A stretch of DNA of 41,377 nucleotides, taken from positions 1 to 41,377 of the forward strand of contig CAUJEM010000068.1 in the NCBI GenBank assembly GCA_963169915.1, given 5' to 3'. Below are positions 33,074 to 41,377 of the stretch, in pieces. Position 1 is the first letter of the stretch; each line of letters begins with the position of its first letter. Both the position numbers and the translations under genes were made by a program. Under the pieces are notes generated by a model, which saw nothing but the letters and a program-made list of their open reading frames with translations, was not told the DNA's origin and ran no database searches. The stretch comes from Myxococcota bacterium. Its GTDB lineage: Bacteria > Myxococcota_A > Polyangia > Polyangiales > Polyangiaceae.

Positions 33074-34183
33074 ATGACGCGCGGCGCTTGGGCCTTCGCC
33101 AGGGCAGCGGCGCTGCTGCTGCTGACGCTCGGGCTGTGGGCGCCGCCAGCCCTCGCGCACGACGCGCCCCGGAGCTTCTGCCACGTCAAGACCGTGCCGG
33201 GTGGGCTCGACGTGCGGGTGGAGACGGCGGCGCACCTGCTCACGCGCTCGCTCGCGCTCGCGACCGAGTGGCCGAGCGAGGCGGAGCTGCTCGCGGCCCG
33301 TGAGCGCTACGAGCAGCTCGTGCTGGACGCCGTGACGGCCCACACGCCCGCGGGCCCCTGCGCGGCCGAGGCCGCGGCGACGCGGGCCGTCCGGCTCCTC
33401 GACGAGCCCGCCCTCGAGGTCACGCTGCGCTTCGACTGCCCGGCGGGCCCGGTCACTCTGCGCAACACCTGGCGCTTCGAGCTCGATCCGCGCAGCGAGA
33501 CCCTGTGCAGCGTGGACGGCACGCCCTTTCGCTTCTGGCTGCGCGAGAGCCAGCTCACCGTGGCCGCGCCGCCCACGCGCGCGCAGGTCCTGCTCGGCTT
33601 CGTTCGCTCCGGCGCCGCGCACGTCCTAGCGGGCGCCGATCACGTCTTGTTCATCGTGAGCCTCGTGCTCGGCGCCGCGTGGCGCGCTCGAGCGTGGCCG
33701 CTGCGACGCGGGCTCGGCCACGTCGCAGGCGTCATCACGGGGTTCACGCTGGGGCACTCGGTCACGCTCATCGCCGCCAGCCTCGGCTGGGTGAGCCTGC
33801 CGAGCCGCGTGACCGAGACCGTCATCGCGCTGAGCATCGTGGTCGTCGCGGCCGAGAACGCCTGGCGGGAGCCGCGCGGGAGGCTGCTCACCGCGGCCGG
33901 CTTCGGGCTCGTGCATGGGCTCGGCTTCGCCAGCGTGCTCTCCGAGGTGGGGCTCCCGGAGCGGGTCCGGCTCGGGGCGCTGCTCGCCTTCAACGGCGGC
34001 GTGGAGCTAGCACAGCTCGGGCTCGTGCTGCTGCTCTACCCCCCGCTCGCCCACGCGGCGAGGCGCCCGTGGTTTCGGCGAGCGCTGCTGCTGCCCAGCT
34101 CGCTGAGCCTCGGCGCGGTGGCCGCGCTGTGGGCGCTAGTGCGCGGCCTCGGCTGGGCCCTGCCGAGCTGGCTCGGGGGCTGA
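33074..34183 (+). CDS. HupE/UreJ-like membrane protein
   Basis: A 369-residue membrane protein of the HupE_UreJ_2 group. A signal peptide (to ALAHDAP) precedes a periplasmic domain of about 150 residues. The C-terminal half has five or six membrane segments with the group motifs GADHVLFIVSL, GFTLGHSVTLI, VIALSIVVVAAEN, FGLVHGLGFASVL and FNGGVELAQL. His/Asp residues in the membrane motifs recall nickel or cobalt permeases of the HupE/UreJ class, so divalent metal transport is likely, but the N-terminal domain is absent in classic HupE. It stands alone, divergent from the esterase. Confidence 0.85.
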   Translation: MTRGAWAFARAAALLLLTLGLWAPPALAHDAPRSFCHVKTVPGGLDVRVETAAHLLTRSLALATEWPSEAELLAARERYEQLVLDAVTAHTPAGPCAAEAAATRAVRLLDEPALEVTLRFDCPAGPVTLRNTWRFELDPRSETLCSVDGTPFRFWLRESQLTVAAPPTRAQVLLGFVRSGAAHVLAGADHVLFIVSLVLGAAWRARAWPLRRGLGHVAGVITGFTLGHSVTLIAASLGWVSLPSRVTETVIALSIVVVAAENAWREPRGRLLTAAGFGLVHGLGFASVLSEVGLPERVRLGALLAFNGGVELAQLGLVLLLYPPLAHAARRPWFRRALLLPSSLSLGAVAALWALVRGLGWALPSWLGG

Positions 34184-34239
34184 GGCGCCGAGCGGCGACC
34201 ACGCGGCCGTGTGGCGCCCGGCGCGTGGCCGAGCGCAGC

Positions 34240-34845
34240 TCAGGTGGGGAAGACCCAGTGAAAGAACTCCGCGCGGCTCGTCACGCCGGACTTCTGATAG
34301 ACGACGGAGAGGTGCTGCCGCACCGTCTTGTCGCTGATGCCCAGCACCCGGGCGATCTCGTCGTTGGACAGCCCCTTGAGCACCAGCCGCGCCACCTCAT
34401 CCTCCTTCGGCGTGAGCGGGAGGCGCGCCAGGGCCTGCTCGACGAAGTGCCCCAGCTCCGAGGCGTCCTCCCAGAGCTGGCTCAGGACCGTGAGCAGCTC
34501 CTGCGCGCTGAACGGCTTCTCGAGCAGGAAGGCCACGCGCAGGGCCAAGGCCTGCTTGAGCCGGGTCAGATCCGCGAAGGCCGTGATGACCACCACCGGC
34601 GCCGTGATGCCCGCCTGCCGCAGCTCCCGCACCAGCTCGAGCCCGCCCGCGTGGCGCTCGTCCAGCACCACGTCCGTGACCACGGCGTCGAAGTAGCCGT
34701 GCTCCTGCGCGAGCGCGCGCGCCTCGCCAGCGGCGCCCGCCGTCACCACTTCGAGCCCGCGCGCGCGCAGCGCCGCCGCCAGCAGCTCGCGCGCCGCGCG
34801 CTCGTCCTCTACCAGCAGCACCCGGCGCGCGCGCGGCTCAGTCAT
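34240..34845 (-). CDS. Response regulator with LuxR-type HTH
   Basis: A 201-residue regulator. The receiver domain has E13/D14, phosphorylation site D58 in VVTDVVLDE, T/A in VVVITAFAD, and K110 in LLEKPFS. A short linker precedes the LuxR/NarL-type HTH (LTPKEDEVARLVLKGLSNDE, then IARVLGISDKTVRQHL). The start overlaps the end of the kinase gene by eight bases. It belongs to the FixJ-type group rather than the OmpR type usual for CzcR/CusR. Proximity to the divergent czc operon suggests, but does not show, that it controls that operon. Confidence 0.9.
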   Translation of the reverse strand: MTEPRARRVLLVEDERAARELLAAALRARGLEVVTAGAAGEARALAQEHGYFDAVVTDVVLDERHAGGLELVRELRQAGITAPVVVITAFADLTRLKQALALRVAFLLEKPFSAQELLTVLSQLWEDASELGHFVEQALARLPLTPKEDEVARLVLKGLSNDEIARVLGISDKTVRQHLSVVYQKSGVTSRAEFFHWVFPT

Positions 34846-35782
34846 CGCCGCCCTGCCCTCTCAGCGGCAGCCTGAGCCGGAAGGTGGTGTGCTCGGCGTC
34901 GGAGCGGAGCAGGCTCAGCTCGCCGCCTTGGCTGCGGGTGAGCGCGCGCGCGATGGCGAGCCCGAGGCCGAGCCCGTGCTCCTTGCTCGAGTGCAGCGGC
35001 TCGAACAGCGCCGCCTGCTTGGCGGTCGGGATGGGGGGACCGTCATTGTCGATGTCGAGCAGCACCTGCTCAGGCTCCACCCTCAGCCGGAGCCTGATGG
35101 TGCCACGCTGCCCCGCGCCGCGCAGCGCGTCCACGGCGTTGAGCACCACGTGCTCCACCGCCGCGCGGGTCAGCTCGGGGTCCCCCTCCACCACGACGCC
35201 GACGCTGCCCTCGAGCTCGAGCCGCAGCTCGCTCGCGAGCACGCGCAGCTCCTCGACGAGCTGGGCGAGCAGCTCCCCGAGGGCATAGCGCTCACGCTCG
35301 GGGCTCGGGCTGCCGGACAGCTCGCGCAGCTTGGTGAAGCGCGCGTTCATCAGCGTCACGGTGTCTCTCGCCACGGCCAGCAGCGGGGCCTGCTCCGGGC
35401 CGACGCTGCCGAGCTCGAGCTGCTCCAGCGCCAGGCCCAGCGTGTGCAGCGGGTTGCGCAGCTCGTGCAGCATGGCGGCGCCGAGCACCCAGGTCGCCTG
35501 CGCACGCTCCGTCCCCGCCAGGCGGCGCCGCAGCTCCTCGACCGCGCGCTGCGCCTCGGCGGCGCGCTCCGTCCGCCGCTGCGCGAGCAGCACCGCGCCG
35601 GAGAGCCCCAGCCCGAAGACCCCCGCCGCCAGCCAGTCGAACAAGAGGTGCCACCACTGGATGCTGGTCGTGCCACCGGTGGCGAGCGCAGAGTCGAGAA
35701 AGTAGCTGACCACGCTGAACAGCACGGCCACGCCGAGCCCTGCCAAGAGGATGACGCCGCTGCGTCCACGCGAGGAGCTCAC
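34838..35782 (-). CDS. Sensor histidine kinase
   Basis: A 314-residue kinase with two membrane segments (about 10-29 and 46-67) and a very short periplasmic loop of about 15 residues. A coiled coil (RRTERAAEAQRAVEELRRRL) leads to the dimerisation domain with H106 in AAMLHELRNPLHTLG. ATP-binding motifs are the N box VEHVVLNAVDAL, LDIDNDGPPIP, and GLGLGLAIARALT. The short loop suggests that it senses in the membrane rather than by a large ligand domain. I use the GTG at 35782; TAGGCT lies eight bases before it. It overlaps the regulator gene and is divergent from czcC by 88 bases. Confidence 0.88.
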   Translation of the reverse strand: MSSSRGRSGVILLAGLGVAVLFSVVSYFLDSALATGGTTSIQWWHLLFDWLAAGVFGLGLSGAVLLAQRRTERAAEAQRAVEELRRRLAGTERAQATWVLGAAMLHELRNPLHTLGLALEQLELGSVGPEQAPLLAVARDTVTLMNARFTKLRELSGSPSPERERYALGELLAQLVEELRVLASELRLELEGSVGVVVEGDPELTRAAVEHVVLNAVDALRGAGQRGTIRLRLRVEPEQVLLDIDNDGPPIPTAKQAALFEPLHSSKEHGLGLGLAIARALTRSQGGELSLLRSDAEHTTFRLRLPLRGQGGDD

Positions 35783-35829
35783 GCCGACTGAGCCTAAGCG
35801 ACGCCTCCCCGGGTGCAACGCGCGCAGCC

Positions 35830-35845
35830 TCCGACCTTCGTCGGA
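35830..35845. promoter_or_regulatory. Inverted repeat between the kinase gene and czcC
   Basis: TCCGAC-CTTC-GTCGGA is a perfect 6-bp stem in the 88-base divergent region. It is placed about where a regulator of czcC would bind, just upstream of the TGCTAGCAC element. It could also be an RNA hairpin of neither gene. Confidence 0.3.
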
Positions 35846-35850
35846 TGGCG

Positions 35851-35859
35851 TGCTAGCAC
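35851..35859 (+). promoter_or_regulatory. Extended -10-like element, czcC
   Basis: TGCTAGCAC on the plus strand, eleven bases before the ATG at 35871. It contains the palindrome TGCTAGCA. No Shine-Dalgarno follows. Confidence 0.4.
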
Positions 35860-35870
35860 TCGCCGACCCC

Positions 35871-37142
35871 ATGCTGACCGCCGTGCGCTGGACCCTCACG
35901 TTGTGCCTGCTCCTGTCGACCGCAGCGCTGAGCGCCGCCCCCGAGCGCACCCGCAAGTCCAGCGCCGTCCGCCTGTCGCTCACCGAGGCCCTGAGGCGAG
36001 GCCAGCGCGCGGCGCCCGAGCTGCGGCTGCTCGAGGCTCGGCGCCGGCAAGAGGCCGAGCTCGGGCGCGTCGCGAGCGCGTGGCTGCAGCAGCCTCCCCA
36101 CCTGGAGCTGAGCGCCGGACCGCGGCTGTTCCCTGGCTCGCAAGGCGCGGGGCTCGACGTGTCCGCCTCGCTGCTGCAGGACTTCTCGCTGCGGGGCGCG
36201 CGGGGCTCCAGGCGCGCGTGGGCCGCCGCGCGGCGCCGGCAGCTCGACACCCAGCGGGCGGTCGCGCAGCGTGAGCTCGGGACGCGGGCGGCGCGCGCGT
36301 GGCTCGACGCCTGGCTCGCGCGCGCGCACTACGCGGTGCGAGAGGCCGAGCTGAAGACCTGCCAAGAGCTGCTGCGGATCGCCGCGGCGCGGGTCCGAGC
36401 GGGCCGCTCGGCGCCCACGGACGAGGCGCTGGCGCGCGCGCTCGTCGCCGAGGCCCGCGCGGAGCTGCTCCGCGCGGAGGGCCAGCAAATCGACGCGGAC
36501 GCCGCGCTCCGCTACGCCACCGGGCTCGCGCCGGACGCCCCGCTCGCCCTCCACGGGCGGCTCGCCCGTCGAGAGGGCTCCTTCGAGGAGCAGCGCCTGC
36601 TCGCGCAGGCCGAGCGCGCCCACCCCAAGGTCCAGCTCGCCGACGGGAGCGCCGCGGTGCACCGCCAGGCCGCGCACCTGGCGCACGCCGAGAGCGGGCC
36701 GTGGCTCAGCTTCGGCCCCAGCGTGGCGCGAGAGGGCACGGGGGACGTGGTGGTGCAGGCGCAGCTCGGCCTTGGCCTGCCCTTCGTGGAGCCTCAGGCG
36801 CTCGAGGTCGCCGCGGCGCGCGTGGAGGCGGCAGAGGCGGAGGCGGAGCGGGCGCGCAGCCGGCGCGAGGCCGCGCAGGACGCGCTGCTCGCCATGCACG
36901 AGCAGGAGCACGCGCTCGAGGCCCTGGACGGCCTCGAGCGGGAGGCGCTGCCGGCCGCCCAGGAGGCGCTGCGCATCGCCACGCGCCAGTTCGAGCTGGG
37001 CTCGGGGGAGCTCAGCGCCACGCTCGAGGCGCGGCGCGTGCTGCTCGAGCTCGAGCTGCGGCGCGCCACCGCGCTGATGAACGTGAACGAGAGCTGGATC
37101 CACCTGTGGTGGCTCACCGGCGACGCGAGGTACCTGCCGTGA
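35871..37142 (+). CDS. czcC: CzcC-like outer-membrane efflux protein (TolC family)
   Basis: A 423-residue TolC-family protein. A signal peptide covers about residues 1-22 (LTLCLLLSTAALSAA). Two long helical repeats with Ala/Arg/Glu-rich coiled coils follow, with beta segments HLELSAGPRLF and PWLSFGPSVARE. The end, QFELGSGELSATLEARRVLLELE, is typical of metal-efflux outer-membrane proteins. The stop overlaps the GTG of the adaptor gene. It should supply the exit duct for the CzcBA pump. The ATG at 35871 is the first codon that gives a signal peptide. Confidence 0.88.
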   Translation: MLTAVRWTLTLCLLLSTAALSAAPERTRKSSAVRLSLTEALRRGQRAAPELRLLEARRRQEAELGRVASAWLQQPPHLELSAGPRLFPGSQGAGLDVSASLLQDFSLRGARGSRRAWAAARRRQLDTQRAVAQRELGTRAARAWLDAWLARAHYAVREAELKTCQELLRIAAARVRAGRSAPTDEALARALVAEARAELLRAEGQQIDADAALRYATGLAPDAPLALHGRLARREGSFEEQRLLAQAERAHPKVQLADGSAAVHRQAAHLAHAESGPWLSFGPSVAREGTGDVVVQAQLGLGLPFVEPQALEVAAARVEAAEAEAERARSRREAAQDALLAMHEQEHALEALDGLEREALPAAQEALRIATRQFELGSGELSATLEARRVLLELELRRATALMNVNESWIHLWWLTGDARYLP

Positions 37143-38308
37143 CGCGCGCGCTCGTCGCCACCGCCTGTCTGGGGCTCGCGCTCGGCTGCTCCCGCGCGGA
37201 GGCGCCGCCCCCGCCGAGCCCGGCGGCGTCCGCCTCCGCGAGCCCCAAGCTCCTGACGCTCCCACCCGCGCTGCTCGACACCGGGCGCGTGCGCCTCACC
37301 AGCGTCATCGGCGCCACCGAGGCGCAGGCGCGCTTCGTCGCCAGCGCGCGCGTGGTCGCCCCGCCCGGCGCCGCCGCGGACATCGGCTCGCGCTTCGCGG
37401 GGCGCGTCAAGCGCCTGCTCGTCAAGCCGGGTCAGGCCGTCCAGCGCGGCGAGCTGCTCGCCACGCTGGACGTCCCGGAGGCCGCCCGCGCCGCCGGTGC
37501 GCTCGCGGAGGCCCACGCGCGGCGCCGCCACGCCGCGGCCGTGCTCGAGCAGGAGCGGCGCCTCGTCGCCGAGCAGGCCACCAGCCAGCGCGCCCTGCTG
37601 GAGGCAGAGAGCGCCGTCGCCGCCGCCCAGGCGGAGGAGGGTGCGGCCCGGCTGCTGCTGAGCGGGCTGTCGGTGCGGGGCTCGGAGGTCTCGCTGCGCG
37701 CGCCCTTCGACGGCACGGTGGTGAGCGTGCAGGTGGAGCAGGGCTCCGCCGCCAGCGCGGAGAGCAGCCTGCTGCGCGTGGTCGCGCTCGACCGGCTGGT
37801 GCTGGCGGTGGAGCTGCCGGAGCTGCGCTCGCTGCGCGTGCTCCCCGGCAGCCGCGTCACGCTGCGCGGCGTGGACGGGCGGCGCTGCGAGGGCGTGCTC
37901 CAGGGCGGCGCGGGGCGGGTGGACCCAGCGCGGCGCAGCGTCCGCCATGAGCTGCTGCCAGACCCGGGCTGTCCGCGCTGGCCGGAGGGCGCCTACGTGG
38001 AGGTCGAGCTGCGCCAGACCGAGCCCACGCCGAGCGCGGCGGCGCCCGCGCCCTCCGCGTCCTCCGCGCCGCCCGACGACGCCGCGCTCGTGGCGGTGCC
38101 GCGCCGCGCCGTGGTGGAGCTGAGCGGGGTGCCCACCGTGTTCGTGGCGGTCGGACCTCCCGGCAGCTTCGAGCTGCGCCACGTCCGGGTGGTGCAGCAC
38201 ACCGAGCTCGACTCGGTGCTGGAGGGCCCCTTGAAGCCCGGTGAGCAGGTGGTCTCGCAGGGCGCCCTGCTGCTGAAGGGCGAGTGGATGCGCGCGGAGC
38301 TCGAGTGA
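37139..38308 (+). CDS. czcB: CzcB-like periplasmic adaptor lipoprotein
   Basis: A 389-residue membrane fusion protein. The signal ends LGLALGC (C17), followed by a Ser/Ala/Pro-rich linker. The adaptor core has the lipoyl halves FAGRVKRLLVKPGQAVQRGE and LRAPFDGTVVSVQVEQGS around a helical hairpin, then the beta-barrel and membrane-proximal domain (VAVPRRAVVELSGVPTVFVA, LKPGEQVVSQGALLLKGEW). Unlike the CusB-like adaptor it has no heavy-metal-binding domain or His-rich segment. GTG at 37139 overlaps the czcC stop; its own stop overlaps the GTG of czcA. Confidence 0.9.
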   Translation: MTRALVATACLGLALGCSRAEAPPPPSPAASASASPKLLTLPPALLDTGRVRLTSVIGATEAQARFVASARVVAPPGAAADIGSRFAGRVKRLLVKPGQAVQRGELLATLDVPEAARAAGALAEAHARRRHAAAVLEQERRLVAEQATSQRALLEAESAVAAAQAEEGAARLLLSGLSVRGSEVSLRAPFDGTVVSVQVEQGSAASAESSLLRVVALDRLVLAVELPELRSLRVLPGSRVTLRGVDGRRCEGVLQGGAGRVDPARRSVRHELLPDPGCPRWPEGAYVEVELRQTEPTPSAAAPAPSASSAPPDDAALVAVPRRAVVELSGVPTVFVAVGPPGSFELRHVRVVQHTELDSVLEGPLKPGEQVVSQGALLLKGEWMRAELE

Positions 38309-41300
38309 CGCGGGCGCTGCTGTGGCTGCTCGAGCGCCCGCTGGTGGTGGGCTTCGCGGCGCTGCTGCTCATCGCGGCGGGGCTGGTCGGGCTGCGGGCG
38401 CTGCCCGTGGACGCGGTGCCCGACGTCACCAACGTGCAGGTGCAGGTGCTCACCGCGGCGCCGGGGCGCTCGCCGCTGGAGGTGGAGCAGCAGGTCACGG
38501 TGCCGGTGGAGCTCGCGCTCAGCGGCATCCCCGGCGTCGCCACCACGCGCTCGGTGTCACGCTCCGGCGTCAGCGGCATCACGCTCGTGTTCGATGACGC
38601 GGTGCCCCTCGATCACGCGCGCTCGCTGGTCGCGCAGCGGCTCGGCGACGCGGCGGAGGCGGTGCCCGAGGGCGTGGGCCGCCCCAGCCTGGGGCCGCTG
38701 ACCACGGGCCTCGGGGAGGTGGTCCACTTCACGCTGCGCTGGCCGGGGCACGCGCTCTCCCAGCTCCGGGAGCTCGCCGAGCGGGACATCGGGCGGCGGC
38801 TGCGCACGGTGCCGGGCGTGGTGGAGGTGAACCTCTGGGGCGGGGACACGCGCCAAGCGGTGCTGGAGCCGGACGACGCCGCGCTGCTCGCGCACGGGCT
38901 CACGCTGCTGGACGTGGCGAGCGCCGTGCGCGCCACGGGCGTCAGCCGCAGCGCCGGCGCCTTGGAGAGCCCGGAGGAGGCCACGTTCGTGCGCGTGGAG
39001 GCGAGCTTCCGCACCCTGAGCGATCTCGAAGAGCAGGTGGTCGCCCCCGCGCTCGCCGGCGTCCGCGCCGCGCCGGTGCTGGTGCGCGACGTGGCGCGCG
39101 TGCGCTTCGGCGCGGCGCCGCGGCTGGCGGCGGCCACCGCGGACGGCGAGGGGGAGACGGTGTACGTGATGGTGCAGATGGTGGCGCACGGCAACGCGCA
39201 CGCGGTCGCCGCCGCCGTGCGCGCGCGCCTCGACGAGATCCGCGCGGCGCTGCCCGCCGGCGTGACCATCGAGCCGCTCTACGACCGCGCGCAGTTCGTG
39301 GACCGCGTGCTGTCCACGGTGAAGAAGAACCTGCTGGAGGGCGGCGTGGTGGTGGCGCTCGTGCTCCTGCTCATGCTGGGCGACTGGCGCGCCGGGCTGC
39401 TGGTCGCCTCCGTCATCCCGCTGGCCATGCTCGGCGCCTTCCTCGGGATGCTGCTCACCGGCGTGAGCGGCAACCTGCTCAGCTTGGGCGCCATCGACTT
39501 TGGGCTGGTGGTGGACGGGGCGGTGGTGATGGTGGAGGGGGCGCTGGCGGCGATGGCGGCCCACCGGCTCGGTGCGCGCTCGGCCATGGGCAAGGTGCTC
39601 GGCGAGGTGGGGCGCCCGGTGCTGATGGCGGTGCTCATCATCACGCTCGTGTACCTGCCGGTGCTCACGCTCGAGGGCGTGGAGGGGCGCATGTTCCGCC
39701 CCATGGCGCTGACGGTGCTCTACGCCATGGGCACCGCCCTGGTGCTCACCTTCACCTGGATCCCGGCCATGGGCGCGCTGGTGCTCCGCTCCCCCAAGCA
39801 CCACGAGCCGCGGCTGGTCGGCTGGCTGCGCCGGCGCTACGAGCCGGTGCTCACGCGGCTGCTGCCCCGACCGGGCCTGGTGTGGGCGGGCGTGGCGGCG
39901 CTGGTGCTCGCCGGGGCGGTCGCGGCGGGGACGCGCGACGCGGAGTTCGTGCCGCGCCTGGAAGAGGGAGATCTCGCCATCCAAGTGACGCGGCCGCCCA
40001 GCGTGTCCCTGGAGGAGGCCGTCGCGGGCACCTTGGCGCTGGAGCGCGCGCTGCAGCGCTTCCCAGAGATCGAGCGCGTGGTGTCGCGCATCGGCAGCCC
40101 CGACGTCGCGACGGATCTGATGGGCGTGGAGATGTCGGACGTCATCGTGGTGCTGCGCCCGCGCGCCGAGTGGACCACGGCGCAAGACGCCGCTGGGCTG
40201 GCGGAGGCGATGGAGCCAGCGCTGCGCGCGGCGCTGCCCGGCGCCAGCTTCGGCTTCACGCAGCCCATCGAGATGCGCGTCCAAGAGCTCATCGGCGGCG
40301 TGCGCTCGGATCTCGGCGTGCAGCTCTACGGTGACGATCTCGGTCAGCTCCGGGAGCTGTCGTCGCGCCTGGCGCAGGTGCTGGCGAGCGTCCCGGGGGC
40401 TTCTGACGTGCGCGTGGAGCAGGCCAGCGGGCTACGCAGCCTGCAGGTGCGGCTCGCCCCCGAGCGGCTCGGGCGGCTCGGGCTGACGCCGGAGCCGCTG
40501 ATCCAGTACCTCGTCACGCGCCGCAGCGGCGAGCCGCTCGGCACGCTGCTCGAGGGCGAGCGGCGGCTCGACGTCGTGCTGCGCGCCCATCCGGTCCCGC
40601 AGGCCGACGTGGACACGCTGGCGCGCCTGCGCGTCCCGCTCGAGGGTGGGCGCAGCGTGGAGCTGGGGGAGGTGGCGGAGCTGACGCTCGAGGACGGCCC
40701 TGCCCAGATGAGCCGGGAGCAAGGCCGGCGGCGCATCACCATCGAGGCCAACGTCCGCGGTCGAGCTCTGGCCGGCTTCGTCCACGAGGTGCGCACGAAG
40801 CTCGGCGCCGTGCCGCTGCCCCCCGGCTACTACCTCAGCTACGGGGGGGAGTACGAGAACCTCACCCGCGCCGCCGCGCGCCTGGCGCTCGTGGTGCCCG
40901 CCACCCTGCTGGCGGTGCTGGTGCTGCTGTACTTCACCTTCGGCGCGCTGCGCCCCGCCGCGCTGGTGTTCGTCAGCATCCCCACCGCGGCCTCCGGCGG
41001 CTGCATCGCGCTCTGGGCGCGCGGCCTGGAGTTCAGCGTCTCGGCGGCCATCGGCTTTCTGGCGCTGTTCGGCGTGGCCACGCTCAACGGCGTGGTGCTG
41101 CTGAGTGCCTGCCGTAGTCACGAGGCCGAGGGGCTCGCCCCCGTGGAGGCCACGCGCCGAGCGGCCAGCGAGCGGCTGCGCCCGGTGCTCACCACGGCCC
41201 TGGTGGCCGCGCTCGGCTTCCTCCCGATGGCGCTCGCCACCGGCAGCGGCGCGGAGGTGCAGCGCCCGCTCGCCACCGTCGTCATCGGCGGGCTCGTCAC

Positions 41301-41373
41301 GGCCACCCTCGCCACGCTCTTGGCGCTCCCCACGCTCTACGCGCGCTACGGCCGCGCGCGCCCGGCGAGCTGA
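38305..41373 (+). CDS. czcA: CzcA-type Co/Zn/Cd RND efflux permease
   Basis: A 1022-residue heavy-metal RND permease with twelve membrane segments. The proton-relay motif DFGLVVDGAVVMVE (D398, D404, E411) is that of CzcA (D402, D408, E415 in Cupriavidus), and FGFTQPIEMRVQELIGGVRSDL matches the CzcA class, whereas the CusA methionine triad is missing. Divalent Zn, Co, Cd or Ni export is therefore expected. The N-terminus starts at GTG 38305, overlapping the adaptor stop. Full length is normal and the stop is four bases before the window edge. With the copper pump at 15826-19359, the window has both main HME-RND classes. Confidence 0.95.
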   Translation: MTRALLWLLERPLVVGFAALLLIAAGLVGLRALPVDAVPDVTNVQVQVLTAAPGRSPLEVEQQVTVPVELALSGIPGVATTRSVSRSGVSGITLVFDDAVPLDHARSLVAQRLGDAAEAVPEGVGRPSLGPLTTGLGEVVHFTLRWPGHALSQLRELAERDIGRRLRTVPGVVEVNLWGGDTRQAVLEPDDAALLAHGLTLLDVASAVRATGVSRSAGALESPEEATFVRVEASFRTLSDLEEQVVAPALAGVRAAPVLVRDVARVRFGAAPRLAAATADGEGETVYVMVQMVAHGNAHAVAAAVRARLDEIRAALPAGVTIEPLYDRAQFVDRVLSTVKKNLLEGGVVVALVLLLMLGDWRAGLLVASVIPLAMLGAFLGMLLTGVSGNLLSLGAIDFGLVVDGAVVMVEGALAAMAAHRLGARSAMGKVLGEVGRPVLMAVLIITLVYLPVLTLEGVEGRMFRPMALTVLYAMGTALVLTFTWIPAMGALVLRSPKHHEPRLVGWLRRRYEPVLTRLLPRPGLVWAGVAALVLAGAVAAGTRDAEFVPRLEEGDLAIQVTRPPSVSLEEAVAGTLALERALQRFPEIERVVSRIGSPDVATDLMGVEMSDVIVVLRPRAEWTTAQDAAGLAEAMEPALRAALPGASFGFTQPIEMRVQELIGGVRSDLGVQLYGDDLGQLRELSSRLAQVLASVPGASDVRVEQASGLRSLQVRLAPERLGRLGLTPEPLIQYLVTRRSGEPLGTLLEGERRLDVVLRAHPVPQADVDTLARLRVPLEGGRSVELGEVAELTLEDGPAQMSREQGRRRITIEANVRGRALAGFVHEVRTKLGAVPLPPGYYLSYGGEYENLTRAAARLALVVPATLLAVLVLLYFTFGALRPAALVFVSIPTAASGGCIALWARGLEFSVSAAIGFLALFGVATLNGVVLLSACRSHEAEGLAPVEATRRAASERLRPVLTTALVAALGFLPMALATGSGAEVQRPLATVVIGGLVTATLATLLALPTLYARYGRARPAS

Positions 41374-41377
41374 GCGC

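Noticed and set aside
38557..40284. 575-codon minus-strand frame opposite czcA
   Set aside because: Antisense to conserved RND coding sequence; His/Arg-rich, no domain, no plausible start context.

Overview
The window is very GC-rich chromosomal DNA with strong third-position GC bias. The gene content points to a myxobacterium, probably of the Sorangium/Polyangiales type: many lipoproteins with Ser/Ala/Gly-rich linkers, a CorE-like ECF sigma factor with a cysteine-rich tail, and short convergent or divergent operons. Taxonomy is inference; no rRNA is present. No gene-free stretch exceeds about 300 bases.

Left edge (1-1613): the end of a degraded prophage. On the minus strand lie a Mu-type protease (cut by the window edge), a small putative immunity gene, and a CdiA-CT-like nuclease domain that looks like the tail of a truncated phage head gene. 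On the plus strand is the C-terminal third of a tyrosine integrase whose frame stays open across a minus-strand tRNA-Arg(UCU), the likely attachment site.

Housekeeping block (1678-12840): 3D-domain lipoprotein, VanY-like carboxypeptidase, the run mpl-ychJ-suhB, metF, a solitary GspG-like pseudopilin, trmO, glutaredoxin, a HIT protein, a CorE-like sigma factor followed by thioredoxin, a small Cys protein and DUF302, then OsmC, a membrane protein and a HAF-repeat fragment.

Copper/silver block (12953-19721): a tightly overlapping cusC-cusB-cusA operon with a cupredoxin lipoprotein as fourth gene. It faces a ferritin-like lipoprotein, which is followed by a Cys-rich lipoprotein gene.

Corrinoid block (21927-26572): a cobalamin riboswitch on the minus strand controls a three-gene operon of surface lipoprotein, BtuB-like TonB-dependent receptor and a second lipoprotein that may be a beta-propeller. 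The arrangement recalls BtuB/BtuG/BtuH of Bacteroides and is the strongest candidate here for an undescribed system.

Mixed block (26626-34183): alpha/beta hydrolase, ACSF3-like acyl-CoA synthetase with a TetR regulator, YbfK-type metal-dependent hydrolase, a Tat-exported esterase with two QueD/PTPS paralogues (one lacking all three zinc histidines), and a HupE/UreJ-like membrane protein.

Right end (34240-41373): a histidine kinase/LuxR-type response regulator pair divergent from a czcC-czcB-czcA operon of the Co/Zn/Cd class. With the Cus operon, CorE-like sigma factor, HupE-like protein and corrinoid uptake operon, the window is rich in metal handling.

Across the window, many genes that head transcription units have no Shine-Dalgarno sequence but carry TGnTA-type extended -10 elements 6-11 bases before the start codon, which suggests leaderless or near-leaderless transcripts.
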